Shown: piece by piece, positions 24,740 to 36,429 of the stretch
Layout: every line of letters starts with the position of its first letter
How positions within the stretch are numbered: the first letter of the stretch is position 1
Assembly: GCA_015680685.1 (NCBI GenBank)
Contig: MNCI01036755.1
Coordinates: 62,001 to 126,000 of the forward strand
DNA from: Gnetum montanum
Taxonomy: Eukaryota > Streptophyta > Gnetopsida > Gnetales > Gnetaceae
DNA: 64,000 bases
Direction of reading: 5' to 3'
Made by a program: the position numbers and the translations under genes
Notes under the pieces: generated by a model
What the model saw: the letters and a program-made list of their open reading frames with translations, nothing else
The model's database searches: none
What the model was told of the DNA's origin: nothing

Positions 24740-26261
24740 AAATCAAAGAAATAGTAGAGGAAGTGCCCCCTCAAGCTAGGGCGGGTGAGGCTCATAGAGA
24801 TGAGCTACCTAAGGCAACAAATATCCTCTAGTAGTTGGAGGGAGAGGGGTTACTCCACCCTGATGGGTGTGATTTTGACAAGTTGTTTGATGGTGTGTAG
24901 CTAGGTGAGCCCCTTACACTCATGCGTGAGGGCTTCCTGGATAACTAACTTGTGTTTCCATTTGTTATTACCTATTTGCTCTAGTATCTTTAATTGTTCA
25001 ACCATGTGCTAATTGCATTGTTTTGTTATAGCCTCAGATATTCCCACCAACGGTCCTATGTCTACCTACCGCATAGATTCATGGGTAGACATGCCAAATA
25101 AATTCACCTTCATGGAAGGCATCATTGAAGACATGGTTGACTTCTTGCAACAAGCAAATCTTGAGCTTAGTATGTGTGCAATGTTATTTTGCTTTATGTT
25201 ACTTTACTACTTGAATGCTTAGTTTTTGGCTAAGATTGATCAATTGTTGCATGCCTAGAGGTTGTAAGATATGGTGGGATCCAAGCAAGGTGGCCAAGAT
25301 GGATGCCCTCCTTAACCTCCCTCTTGAGGTTGATTAGGTACCTCATCACATGTACAAGACATCAAACAAGTACATACTTTCCTATGCGAAGGTGTTGTGG
25401 GTCTGCAATTTTTCGAATGAGCACTTGTGAAAATATGTGCACGAGCTATAGGAGAGGGTGACTAGCTAGGATGAGAAGATCAAAGATCTTTAATCCAAAT
25501 ATGATTTCTTAGTAGCTAGATCATAGGGAGATAGCACCTTGCATACCTTTGAGATTGAGTATGCTCGATATTTAATAGCTCTTAGAGGTAAGAACAAAGC
25601 CACATGGGAGCAGATAGAGTAGTGTTTTCAAATGGACTTGCTTGTCAAAAAAAATCAAGATTGGAAGAACTACAAAATGAAGGTGTATTAGTGGGGGCAA
25701 ATGCAGAAGAACCACAAGCACAAGTATAAGTGAGAGCGCAATGCATACCTATGATGGTATAAGGAGGAGTCTACTAAACGTCGCTGCCTTGAGACGTTTC
25801 TTGAGATGACTGGCTGGAGGTAGGTATATGAGTTGTTCACATAGCACACAGTGGTGAGTGACTCTTCTAAAATGTAGATCATCACCCCTTCTAGAGAGGC
25901 CTCTTCTACTACCTTTTCAATGGAGCTGCCTACATGGACCGTAGTAGACAAAGGCAAGACCCTTTCAGGGATTGACTTTGGCTAGGAGGATTGGACAAAA
26001 CTTTCTGAGGCCAAGATCCTCTAGTGCTTGGAGGCTAGCCTTGAAAAGTTACCTCTAGAACTCATTGATGCAAGACCCTCTTAGGTTAGTTTTTTATGCT
26101 TTTTTGTGTTTGGTGTTAGCTTGTGTAGTGCACATTTTCTTACTAATTGCAAGTTTTCATTGTGGTTATGGTGGCAAGTACCAAGCGATGTTATAGTCCC
26201 TAATGATGCAGTGGAGGAAGAAGAAAATCCACCCCCACCTAGTGCCACTGGTCGAGCATGA
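24740..26261 (+). pseudogene. Antisense accessory gene of family A, copy 3 (exons 6-9)
   Basis: Sense orientation here is plus, opposite to the A3 gag-protease. Exon 6 ends at about 24,939 (LGEPLTLMREGFL). Exon 7 is 25,032-25,169 (acceptor TTTTGTTATAG, donor GTATGT; WVDMPNKFTFMEGIIEDMVD). Exon 8 is 25,259-26,084 (acceptor ATGCCTAG, as in copy 1; WYKEESTKRR, SSTTFSMELPTWTVVDKG). Exon 9 is 26,197-26,261 and ends in EEEENPPPPSATGRA and a stop. Intron lengths of 92, 89 and 112 nt compare with 93, 140 and 106 in copy 1. Exons 1-5 are missing: the copy is cut at about 24.6 kb, beside the LINE. Exon 8 has many stops. Confidence 0.7.
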
Positions 26262-26497
26262 CCAAATGTACCCTTGCTACTAGGCATTTTTGCTATATTT
26301 TGTCCTCATGATGCTACTTAGCACATTAATTAATGTTGTGTACTGATATTCATATGACATGTAATGAATATATTTGCTATATGTAATGTGTAATGTGTAA
26401 ACTTTTTTTATGGTTATTTGCTATGTGCTTGCTATGCTTATACTACGATGAATTAATGTGCTAAGTTAGGATTATGCAATGATAGTGGGACTAGGTC

Positions 26498-27045
26498 ATT
26501 ATAAGCCCCATGCTAGTTTAAGGCCATAGTGAGAGGGTTGATGCTAGTTTAAGGCCATCTCAGGCTACTGTGAGGGGATTGAAGGCAATAGTTTAAGGCC
26601 ATTCTGGGTTGTGGTAATTGCTAGTTTAAGGCTATTTTAGGCCATGATGATAGTTTTAGGCCATTCCAGGCCATGTGTGTTGAGTGTGTTGCTAGTTTAA
26701 GGCCATCTCAGGTTACACATTACTAGTTTAAGGCCATGGTGGGTTGTATATTACTAGTTTAAGGCCATTTTGGGCCACAGTGTTGAGATTGCTAGTTTAG
26801 GGCCATTTTGAGCCCTAGTAAGAGGATTAAAAGTGATAGTTTTAGGCCATTATAGGCTATAGAAATAGTTTAAGGCCATCCCAAGCCTTGTTAGTAGGAT
26901 TAAGAGGGGTTTTTGAAGGCCATTTTGGGCCATTATAAGAGAATTTGAGAATGGTAGTTTTAGGTCATTCCAGGCTATGTGTTACCAGTTTAAGGCCATG
27001 ATGGGCCACACATCACTAGTTTAAGGCCATGGTTGGACATCTATT
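26498..27045 (+). repeat. GGCCAT minisatellite, about 15 units
   Basis: About fifteen copies of CTAGTTTAAGGCCAT or ATAGTTTTAGGCCAT, with spacers such as GGTGGGTTGTATATTA or TTTGGGCCACAGTG, so the period varies from about 31 to 48 bp. It lies between the antisense gene's stop and the protease of A3. The homologous place in A1 has only about two units. Confidence 0.9.
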
Positions 27046-27349
27046 GCTATTTCTTATTGTTGTAATTTTAGTTTTCATAATTTTTATGCATTTTGATGTT
27101 TTTTATGCATGAAAGCAAACACATTAAAGCAATAACGGTAGAAATGTAAACTAAGCTATTGAATGCAGAAGCGATGTAGATGGTAAGCTAAGTGATTAAA
27201 CTAAATGTAATATGCTATAGTAGTAACGCAATGTAAGTGGGGAGTAGGAAGCATGGTGTAGGAAAGAAAATAGGGGGTAGGTTCCTAGTGCACTTTTAGA
27301 CTAAGGGGGCACCTTAGCAGTGCAATTGCTTCCTAATCTAGTGTGGGTT

Positions 27350-27985
27350 AGGGAGTGTGTAGGGCCTAGATTGCACTATGCAGTAGTGTCCATGATCCTC
27401 GTTCCCTACGTCAAAGGGTAATTCTGCCCATAGGGCATCTTCTAGTAGGTCATTAACTTCCTCTATCCTTTCAAGTGGGTTTTCCTCACACATTTAGTCC
27501 TTGTTCTTTACTATGGATGTGTCATCAGGAAATTCCTCCTTTGACCCTTGCTTCATATGTATGTTGTTAATGGCCAGAGGGGTTGCATTATCATTGTGGA
27601 TAATAAGCTCATCACCTTCGTATGAAAGGTAGATTTCTTGGTGGATCAAAGAGGAGATAGCCTATAATTGGGCCAACCATGACCTATCCAATATTAAGTT
27701 AAAGCTAGACATTTTCTCTATGATGCTGAATTCAGCAGTGGTGAGGAATTCTTCCCTTTTGAAAAAGGCTATTGTGATGGTACCCTTAATGATGATGCAT
27801 GACTCATTTAAGGACTTTAGGCATGTGGTTTTCATTGGCTTGATTTGGTCCATGAGGCCTAACTTATTGATGATAGTGTATGGGATAACATTTATTGCTA
27901 GCTTTTCATTGACGTGCACCCTGCAGATCTTGCATTTCCCAACACATATGGTGATAAACATGGGTGCCGTTATGACCTCACCCTT
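27350..27985 (-). pseudogene. Protease remnant of A3
   Basis: Minus strand. The clearest part reads CKICRVHVNEKLAINVIPYT, IINKLGLMDQIKPM, FFKREEFLTTAEFSI and FNLILDRSWLAQL (27,961-27,662), then IIHNDNATPLAINNIHMKQG downstream. It is collinear with 3.19-3.6 kb in A1. The catalytic Asp position reads Asn-Glu here, so it is dead. The 27.05-27.35 kb spacer toward the minisatellite shows nothing else. Confidence 0.75.
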
Positions 27986-28039
27986 CTTAGGATCGACCTT
28001 AATTACCTCATCATGAAATGAAAGGGGTGTGGAGTTTGA

Positions 28040-30940
28040 TTCCTATGATACATAAGGTAACATCATAGTGTGGATGGAATTCTCATATGCTAGGATGTCC
28101 TTCATAATAGGAATGGAGGTCAAAATTCATACTAGTACTTCGCAGTGGGCAGATGAAGTCATGATTAGGTCATAGAGGCTCAACATTGTATTCTTTTGTT
28201 TGAGTGCTTACTTAACTTGGGCTAATGCATCCACGAAGTCTTTGCCATCAGTTGCATTTTTATTGGCTTTGACTTCTTTCATACACCCTAAGAGATGAAT
28301 TTTGTGGGGCGGTGACTTAGGCTTTATTGGTGTGGCCTACATAGGAGCCGTGGTGTTTGGTTGTGGGTTGCTAGTGGTGGCCTCCTTAGTTGTTTTGGCC
28401 ATAGGAACTACAAATAGGGGTTTTAGCTTTGGTGGACCTAGAACTCCTTGGTCTCAACATTGCCTAATCATTCTATCTATGAGAAACTCATTATGCCTTC
28501 TAGGTTGTCTCCTAGAGGGTTTGTTAATGTTGCTAGCAAGATTGGCTCTTGGACGGGAAGGGACTGATGTGTTGACCACTACTAGACTTTGGGTAGGTGA
28601 GGAGTCAGCATGTTGTGGCACCTTGAAAACAAAGGATGGCTAAACTGTTGTTGTTGTGACATGCTATGGGACCTAACCATGAAGGGAGTTGTAGGTGCTT
28701 GAGGTGGCACTCTAATGATGAAAGGAGGCCTCAAACTTATAGGGGCCATGAAGACCCTTACACTACCAGAGGACACATGGACCATGAATGACTGCTACAC
28801 CAATTTTAGGTTATCATTGATGCTAATGGCATTTATGACATAGCTTTCATCATCTACATTTAGAGGTTCATTATACATCCTCATAGATTGGTTCTAAGGT
28901 CTAACTAGGTTAGTAGCATCAAGTACCAACTCACCTATGTCAATCATTCTTTGTAGGTCATCTTATAAGGCTATGCGAAAATTGGTGTTATGACCGGGAA
29001 ATTGGTGGTAGTGGTAGAACCAATCCAGACTAAAGTGTTTCAAGACTAGGGGCTCATTTGGTGCTATTGACACAGGGTTCTTTAGGAGCTTGCAATAACT
29101 ATCATGTCTTTTTCAATCATCTTTGGACATCTACTTGTACTAGATACGTCTAACCTTCAGCAATTGGTCCAACAATTTTGAAGGTTTTAATAGCAATAAG
29201 ATGTACTTGGAGCAATCTTTGCACTCAAAGTTAGGCCTTGGAGTAGCTTGAACTATGACCACTGGTGACATGGTCTGGTTAGTTTCCATAGTGCTAGGGC
29301 TAGTGGTTTTGTTATTGGTCAAGGCCTTGGGTGGCCTTGTTGTTGGCTTGGGTTGGTTGTTTTAGCCTCTTTGGTCACAACCACCACAATTTCATTCTAC
29401 TTTCCTTTATCCTTGTCCTTCCTCGCATGTAGGTTTTTGTAGGCCATGTAGACCAAGTCCTTACTAGCTTTGGCTGCATCTTGTATGCTCTTGGTTTGGG
29501 CAAAGGCTTGGCTTAAAGACTATGGACTCAAGTAGTACAATTTTGACTTTATGAAGTCATTAACTACACCCTTAAATATGGCCAAGAGGTGTTCTTTGGC
29601 TATTGGCTCTCATATTTTGTTTTATGAGGCACTCCAATGTTGGATGAATTTTTATACAAGCTCTAGGGGGCCTTGCTTGATTTGCATTAGTTGGTCTAGG
29701 ATGGTCTCTAGCTTCAAGTTGTACTTGAAGTGTGTCACGAATTGGCTCAAAGATCCTCCAAAGAGGAGATAGAGCTTCTAGATAATGCATAGTACCAGTC
29801 TAGCACCTTGCTAGTTAATGACATTACAAACACACATATGATGACATGTGGCCATGCTTGCAACAACAAACAGTCCAACCTAAATGTAACTAGATGTGCA
29901 TTAGGGTCCCCCTCACCATTGTAATTTGTGAATTGAGGTAATGGAACCTTGGCTAGGAGAGTTAGTAGTGGGACCACAAGACTGATAGGGTCTTCATGGT
30001 AAAAGTCCAACACTTAGATAGTTTTGGAGGAGGTGGCCTTGAGCCACTTCATCTTTTTGTTAGGCTTTGAATCATCTGAAACACCTGGTCTAAGTTTTGA
30101 GACATTATAGCTAGCTATGCTAATTGCACAACTTGTTATTGAACTAACTAAGTGGACCATGGCCTTTTTGTGGGTTGCAAAATCACCAAATGGGCTTGAT
30201 GTGTGGGCTGTGCTATAGGGATGACAATCAGGGTGGTTATGCATATGTGGGTTGGGCTAACATTAGGGATGTTGATGAGACATGTAGGATGTAGGGTGCC
30301 TAACTCACATGGGGCTTGGAGATGGAACTTACATGGAAGTATGGTTGAGTTGACATGGTTCCATTAGGCAGCGATGGTTGGATAGGTGACAATGATGCCA
30401 TGAAGGGAAAGCTAAAGAAAGCTAGCACATCAAGATGTGTTTGGTGCATTGCTATAATGGGCATTGACCTCGATGATGACACCAACACTATGACCATCTC
30501 AAAAAAAATAGGTGAATGGGACTACAGAAGAGCTAGTCCAAGGTTCGCTCACTAGAAGATGGTACGGAAGGAGTCCTTGTGCTTGTAGCAAGCTTCAAAC
30601 ACATCCTATTCTTCCTGTAGGGGCTCTTTGTAATTTTTTCCTACTTTGTGCTCACTTGTTTAGATGAGCTGGGCTAGCATCCACTAGTAGGGCTCTATGA
30701 GTGGGATGATGTCAAGTAAGGAGGGGATGTACTTCCATTCATTTCAATGGATGTGCTCATAGCCTCACTTTGCTTTCATGTCTAAGTGTTCTATGAATAG
30801 CCCTACTTGAATCTTTGTGAAAATGAAGTTGTATTGTTCATCATTTAGCATGGTGTACTTTGGATCTTGCCCATGCAACCTAAGGGATTGCCTTGGCTCT
30901 TCCATTAGAGGATTCCTAGAGTTGTCAATCCTAGTCTCTT
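28040..30940 (-). pseudogene. gag: Decayed gag of family A copy A3
   Basis: Minus strand, collinear with gag of A1. The N-terminal part is at about 30,930-30,570 (PKYTMLNDEQYNFIFTKIQV). The core runs from 30,013 to about 29,560: DFYHEDPISLVVPLLTLL, KVLDWYYALSRSSISSLED. The C-terminal part follows at about 29.3-28.6 kb: CSKYILLLLKPSKLLDQLL, YHQFPGHNTNFRIALQDDL, MRMYNEPLNVDDESY. The last resembles the degenerate zinc-knuckle-like tail of Tat gag. Reading frames shift at least three times. Plus-strand frames at 28.3 and 29.55 kb are shadows. Confidence 0.8.
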
Positions 30941-31029
30941 GTTGGATGCTAACTATGGTTACTGGAGATGAGTCTGAGATAAGTTGAGTGCCAGTGCTAT
31001 GTTGTGGAGGTTGCTGGAGGTTGTTCTTG

Positions 31030-31425
31030 TTGACTATGATTAACTATGCTCTGGATTGGGGGAGAGCGTAGTCCCACACTTAGAAAAATATTTGCAAGAA
31101 AAGTGGCTATATGCTGACTATGCTTTCCACTAGGGATTAACTATGCTCCCAACTAGGGATGAACGTAGTCCTAGCACTTGTCAAAACTTGTGGAAACTAG
31201 CTTTTGATTAACTATGCTTGACTACGCTTTGGGCTGGGGGAGAGCATAGTCTCAACACTTTGAAAAATCTACAAAAATCGGGCCTTCATGCTAACTATGC
31301 TCTCCTTGAGAGGCTGACTACGCTCTGGGGTAGTGGAGAGTGTAGTCTCAGCACTTAGAAAAATTTGCAAAAAATGGCCTCATGCTAACACTTAGATGAA
31401 TTTGCAATCAGGAAGCTATAGTCCA
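31030..31425. repeat. ~90-bp tandem repeat with fold-back units
   Basis: Four to five units starting at about 31,030, 31,120, 31,208, 31,294 and 31,390. Each carries two near-complementary arms such as GACTACGCT and AGCATAGTC around a G-rich spacer (GGGCTGGGGGAG), then a CACTTAGAAAAAT-type tail. It lies directly 5' of the A3 gag leader and may be part of the 5' untranslated region or LTR of family A. Confidence 0.7.
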
Positions 31426-31443
31426 AATTTGGTGGTAATTCAA

Positions 31444-31735
31444 CATTCTAAGCTTGTCAAGACCTTACAGGGTTGAGTGGTTGGTGCAACACCACAACAC
31501 TCCCGATCGAAGCTTAGATCTTATAAAGGATGTGATACCCTTCAAACAACATTTGAGAGCAACAAAGTCTGAAGATGTACTTGCAATCTACCCTGCGAGT
31601 GTGGACTACCTAATTTGGAGAACCACATTAAATTTGGTTGTGTTATTTGTCCAAGGAATTTCAATTTGAGAAACTTATTCATCCTCCCTCCATCCTATCT
31701 CCCTCCTCTCTCTCTTCTAAGTTCAATGATCCACA
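31444..31735 (+). mobile_element. 5' LTR remnant of copia element C1
   Basis: Matches the last roughly 280 bp of the 3' LTR (36,106-36,386): CTAAGCTTGTCAAGACC, GAGTGGTTGGTGCAACACCA, CACATTAAATTTGGTTGTG, ending AAGTTCAATGATCCACA. The first roughly 900 bp, including the promoter, are absent. Confidence 0.85.
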
Positions 31736-31737
31736 AG

Positions 31738-31749
31738 TGGTATCGAAGC
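31738..31749 (+). promoter_or_regulatory. Primer-binding site of C1 (initiator tRNA-Met type)
   Basis: TGGTATCGAAGC lies two bases after the LTR end and differs only slightly from the usual plant TGGTATCAGAGC, which pairs with the 3' end of initiator tRNA-Met to prime minus-strand DNA synthesis. Confidence 0.85.
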
Positions 31750-31791
31750 TTGGTACTCTTCTTTGTCATCATCAACTTCAAAGAGTGAACA

Positions 31792-33325
31792 ATGGAGATG
31801 ACATCTTACAAAAAGCAATCCATGTTTGATGGATTCAACTTTACCTATTGGAAAGCTAGAATGCAAGGGTTTTTCAAATCCATGGAGTTGAATCCTTGAA
31901 GGCTACACTTTGCCTGTTGAATCCTTGAAGTTTAAAGTGTTTGATTTAAAAGAAAAAAATTGTTTATATTGTGCTTTAAATAAATCTAAATTTAATAGGA
32001 TAGTAGGTTGTAAAATGGCCCAAGAAATTTGGAAAGTTTGCAAGCTACTTATGAAGGAACCTCTATTGTTAAGCAATTGAAATTATTAATTTTACAAAGC
32101 AAATACAATAAGTTCAAAATGAGAGAAGGTGAGAAAATAAAAGATTATTTCTCTAGAGTGAATGATCTTGTTGTAGCTATTAGAGTAACAGGAAAAGATT
32201 TGCTCGAAGATTATGTCATCATCAAAATGATTAGAACTCTACAACTAGAGTTTAGACCAAAGGTTACAATTATGGAGGAAATTAGAAATTTCTCAACTTT
32301 AAAATTTGAAGAGCTTTAAAGTTCACTCATTTCTTATGAAATGAATCTCATAAGATAAGGAGTGATACAAGAAAGACCTATTACTCTAAATACTACCTCC
32401 AAGGAAAAAGAGTTCAATGAGCATGATGAGGGTAGTGAAGATGAGATTGCCTTTCTCTCAAGGAAGTTGCAACAATTGCTAACAAGAAGAAACAATGGAG
32501 CATCTTAGCAAAGATCCAATTTATTCAAAGGTAGAGAAAGAGGTAAAACATTTTTTAATTCTAACTTAGATTTCTCTTCTATAGAATGTTGGGTTTGTGG
32601 AGGAAGAGGCCATATGGCCTTCTAATGTCCTAGTGATAACAAAGAACAAATTCAATGATGAGGAATTAAAAAATACCAACTTTTATACAAGTTGGGATGA
32701 TGATGAGAAAAGTGAAGAAGAAGCATGCAATTCTTCCAAAGATTCAAATCTCATATGCATGTCAATTACATATGAAAATTCCTCACATATGGTTGAACAG
32801 GTTGGTAAGTATGACAAAAGGTATAGTGAATTTAAAGAAGAAATTTTTCTTTTACATTATTTGATTAGGAAGGCAAAGACATTTGTAACTTCTAAGCTAG
32901 ATGCTATCCAGTCTAAAGTGAAATAAGAGACCTCAAACATAAAAGCTGATATTCAACAACTAACCACTTTTAATAAGGATTAGAGAAAGATTCAAGAAGA
33001 GGAGACTCCTAAAAAATAGCCAAAGAATTTGGAAGAAGTTACACATGAAAATTCAAGCTCAAGCATAGTCAAATTTGATAATTTTGATCATGAGGAGAAT
33101 ACCTTATTTTTATGTAAAAATTGTGATAGTAAGAAAACCCTTGATTATTTTCATAATGAACAAAACAATATTGACACTTGGTGTTGTAAAAAAGGCTTTG
33201 GAATGGAAATTGTGCAGGCACCAATAGCTAAAAATGAAGAGAAGCAGAGAATTGAAAATAATAAAATAAGTGATCAAACGTTTTATCATAGAAATCATGA
33301 ACAAATAGAGACATCACATACATGA
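31792..33325 (+). pseudogene. gag: gag of copia element C1
   Basis: Starts at the first ATG after the primer-binding site: MEMTSYKKQSMFDGFNFTYW and KARMQGFFKSM, typical of copia gag. The UBN2-like core is open from 32,029 to 32,316 (YEGTSIVKQLKLLILQSKYN, IKDYFSRVNDLVVAI, LEFRPKVTIMEEIRNFSTL). A zinc knuckle CWVCGGRGHMAF-CP (CX2CX4HX4C) lies at about 32,588. A Lys/Glu-rich tail with a second Cys pair (CKNCDSKK) ends near 33,325. A few stops and one or two frameshifts interrupt it. It is better preserved than most genes in the window. Confidence 0.85.
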
Positions 33326-33329
33326 TCTA

Positions 33330-35155
33330 TTGAAAGAAAACCTAAGGATGAGGAGATACTTCATGATAAAGGACATCATCTCAAACCCCATTAATCTTCT
33401 CTTCTCACCAACAAGAAAGGTAAGTCAAGGTAAGTTTCATCTCTTTGCTTGCTAGTTAGTTTATAAGTATATGATTTGAGAAGTCCAAAAGTGTTGTGTC
33501 TTGTCTAGATTAGAATTATGATGGAATAATTATTTAGAGCATCTCTTGCATTCATCCTTAAGCTTAATACATTTGGTTCATGGAAATATGTAGTGTAGCA
33601 CTTGTATTAATTTTCTTTTGGGTCATTATCTTGTAATAATTTTTAGTTTGGTTTTTATCTTATTTCAATCTTGTCCAATTTGAACTTCTTATGATGACTT
33701 GCTTCTAAGCTCATGCTCTTTGGGATATTTTTTCTATATATGAAATAAGATAAGCTTCTAAATATTATATCAATATTACTAATTAGAGGCCTTAGTCTCT
33801 ATAGTTGATCTTAATGTTGACCTATATTTAAAGTGCTTTGGTGATTTAGAATTTTTGCAAGTTGATCTTAAAAGCCCAACAAGAGTTACACATGTGTAGG
33901 GGGAGTCTATTCCTCATTATCCATCGTCATGTTGGAGGTCACCAGTGTAGGGGAAGTATTTGGAGACTTCAGCCAAGAAATACTCAAATAATAAAAAATT
34001 ATATTCAAAAATGAGCAAGATAAGAACATTAAGAGGTATTTTTCTTTTAAGAGGATGACAAAGTCTTGGATTTATGTTCATGATATCCTTTGGTAAAAAA
34101 TGAGGCATATGAATATATACATATTTCTCTATCATCATGATTTTCATTTTTTTTTTGATAAATGATTGTGTTTGTTGCATTGCCTTGTATGCATGTTTCT
34201 CTCATGGCTTTCATATCCTTTTGTCGATTTTTTCCAAGTAAGAAATTTCTAGTTGAGTATAGAGATACAAGTTTCAATGAAACAGTTGTTTCATATAGAT
34301 AGGCTACTTGTTCCTAAATGATCTATCCTTGGTCTTAGGCATCAAATTAGTTGTTGTTAGTCATTTTCAGATTAGTTATAGCTCCTTGTTTTTGAACTGA
34401 AAGGAGCAGATCTCAATGTATCATCAGTCCACCTATTCAATATTCAAGCATGGCCTAAAGCAAGAAGTACCTATATTTTTATGAAAGAATGCAAATGATT
34501 GATATAATTTTTTATAGTAATATGAGCAAGAACATGATCATTCTATCTATGGCAAAGTATTCATGATTCTTATTGAAACATCCTTTGCATAGTTTACCTT
34601 AAGATGTACTTCCTAGTTCAAGAATTTAAATTTTTAGCATGGCCAATTTCAAATCAGGTGATATAGATATGCTTAAGAAGTTGTATTGCTATACTCTCCT
34701 TATCATAAAATATATGCCATATTCTTTTGCTAATGTTTTAAAAAGCTAGAGAATATTATAAAATTAAAGAACCATATGATACTTACTACTAATGACTTAT
34801 TGGTTTAGAGATAGGTTACTTGATCTTTAAGGATTATGCTTCACTTCAAGCTTTAAGTTTGAATATCATTTGAAAGGCTTGGATCAATTTTTGACAAATG
34901 AGGGGCAGCTCTTCATGGAACGTAGTGCTATAAAATGTGTACTCTTTTCTTAGATAAATGTTTTTACCTCCTTAGGATTATCACATGTTGTTGGTTATGA
35001 ATATTATATGATATTTCTCTTTTATGATGACTCTTTAACCAGTTTATGTACTTTATCCTTTTTGATGCTATTCAACAAGGGGGAGAGTAGGTTATGATAT
35101 ATTTGGATCTTTTTGCTTATCTACTAATCCATTTTCTTAATTTTTTGAATATCAG
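33330..35155 (+). other. Non-coding interior of C1, no pol
   Basis: Where protease, integrase, RT and RNase H should stand, only about 1.8 kb of AT-rich sequence is found, without any copia pol motif on either strand. Near the end it has CAACAAGGGGGAGAGTAGG (about 35,077), a purine-rich tract often seen near the 3' end of copia interiors. C1 therefore looks like a gag-only, non-autonomous element. Confidence 0.65.
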
Positions 35156-35170
35156 CAAAAAGGAGGATAT
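35156..35170 (+). promoter_or_regulatory. Polypurine tract of C1
   Basis: CAAAAAGGAGGATAT stands immediately before the 3' LTR start TGTAGACC. This is the expected position and composition of the plus-strand primer. Confidence 0.75.
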
Positions 35171-36386
35171 TGTAGACCTTTTGGTGTGTCAAAATGTTAA
35201 GTAAAATGGAGTTAAAGGTTGTTTGTGTGGTTGTTGTGTTTGTAGGAAAATGTACATGAAAAACTAAGATTCAATAAAGTCTACATTAATGACAAAGAAC
35301 AAACTAGTTTAGAGCTCAAAAGAGAAGGTCATCCACAAGGTCTCAAGTGAACATGCAAGAATTTAAAGAATATGGACAAGGACCAAATAACTTACAAGAA
35401 AAGTTATCATCATTGAAGCATGAAAAAGTCCAAGGTGATGAACAAGGAATGTAGAATTCATCATGCAAAGGAAGGTGAAAAAAGATGTCTCCAAGAAATA
35501 GTATATGTCTTAGTAGAATTAAAGGATGCACAAGTAAATAGATCTCTATAAAATAGTAAATTTCTTTCATCAGGAAAAGACATATTCATCAAACAAAGAC
35601 ATCTTCCTAGAATGAAGACCAATTTCAGAAAGATGTCTTTCCATAGACAAAGACGTCTTCTTAGAATGAAGGAAAATATAGAAAGACATCTCAGATAAGA
35701 AGAAGACATCTTCCATGATCATTACCTAGCCATTTCATGAGTTCCAAGATGGATTTAGAAACATATTGGCTATATGCAGACATCATTCTCATTGGGAAAT
35801 ATGCAAGCTCTTGTACAATCATTGTGTAATCATTTGACAATCATTTTTATCACTATTTCTCCTCACTATATTATCTTTTGTCCATTGTAAAGTGTGTTGT
35901 ATCTTAAAGTGCAAGTATTAGCAAACTAAGTTGCATTTATCCCTTGTAATTATTGTTCTCCCTTTTTGCCCTATGGGGTTGTTGTGCTTCTTGTAGGAAG
36001 GCATCTTACTTAAGCTTGTCAGGATCCTGCAAGATTGAGTGTTGGTGTAGCACCACAACACTCTAGAGTGGAGCTCAAGATTGTAAAGGTTTGGAAAGTG
36101 TGGAAATCATATTCTAAGCTTATTGGGACCTTGTGAAGTTGAGTGGTTGGTGCAACATCACAACACTCTAGACTAGAGCTTAAATCTTGTACAAGGTGTG
36201 GTACCCTTGAAAACACATTTGAGAGCAACAAAGTTTGGAGGTGTGCTTGCAATCTACCCTCCAAGTGTGGGCTACCCAAGTTGGGAAACCACATTAAATT
36301 TGGTGTGTGTGCTTTGTCCAAAGAATTTCAATTTGAGGAACTTATTCATCCTCACCCCCCAAACCTTCTAAGTTCAATGATCCACA
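35171..36386 (+). mobile_element. 3' LTR of C1
   Basis: Runs from TGTAGACCTTTTGG to GATCCACA, about 1.2 kb, with TG...CA ends. Its 3' end is duplicated at 31,444-31,735 and its 5' part at 20,945-20,185 (-). It contains many AAGACATCTT/AGATGTCTT words at 35.46-35.72 kb. It also has an internal partial duplication: AAGCTTGTCAGGATCC at 36,014 and AAGCTTATTGGGACC at 36,115, each followed by TTGAGT...ACAACACTCTAGA. Confidence 0.85.
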
Positions 36387-36429
36387 TCATTAACACCAAG
36401 ACACTCACAAATTACCTTAAAGATAGCTT

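Noticed and set aside
26498-27045. CRISPR-like array of repeats and spacers
   Set aside because: Spacers are irregular in length and themselves related, and the surroundings are plant retroelements. It is a minisatellite.
35343-35709. Two overlapping minus-strand frames in the C1 LTR
   Set aside because: They run through the repeated AAGACATCTT words of the LTR and have no counterpart frame in the LTR fragment at 20.2-20.9 kb.
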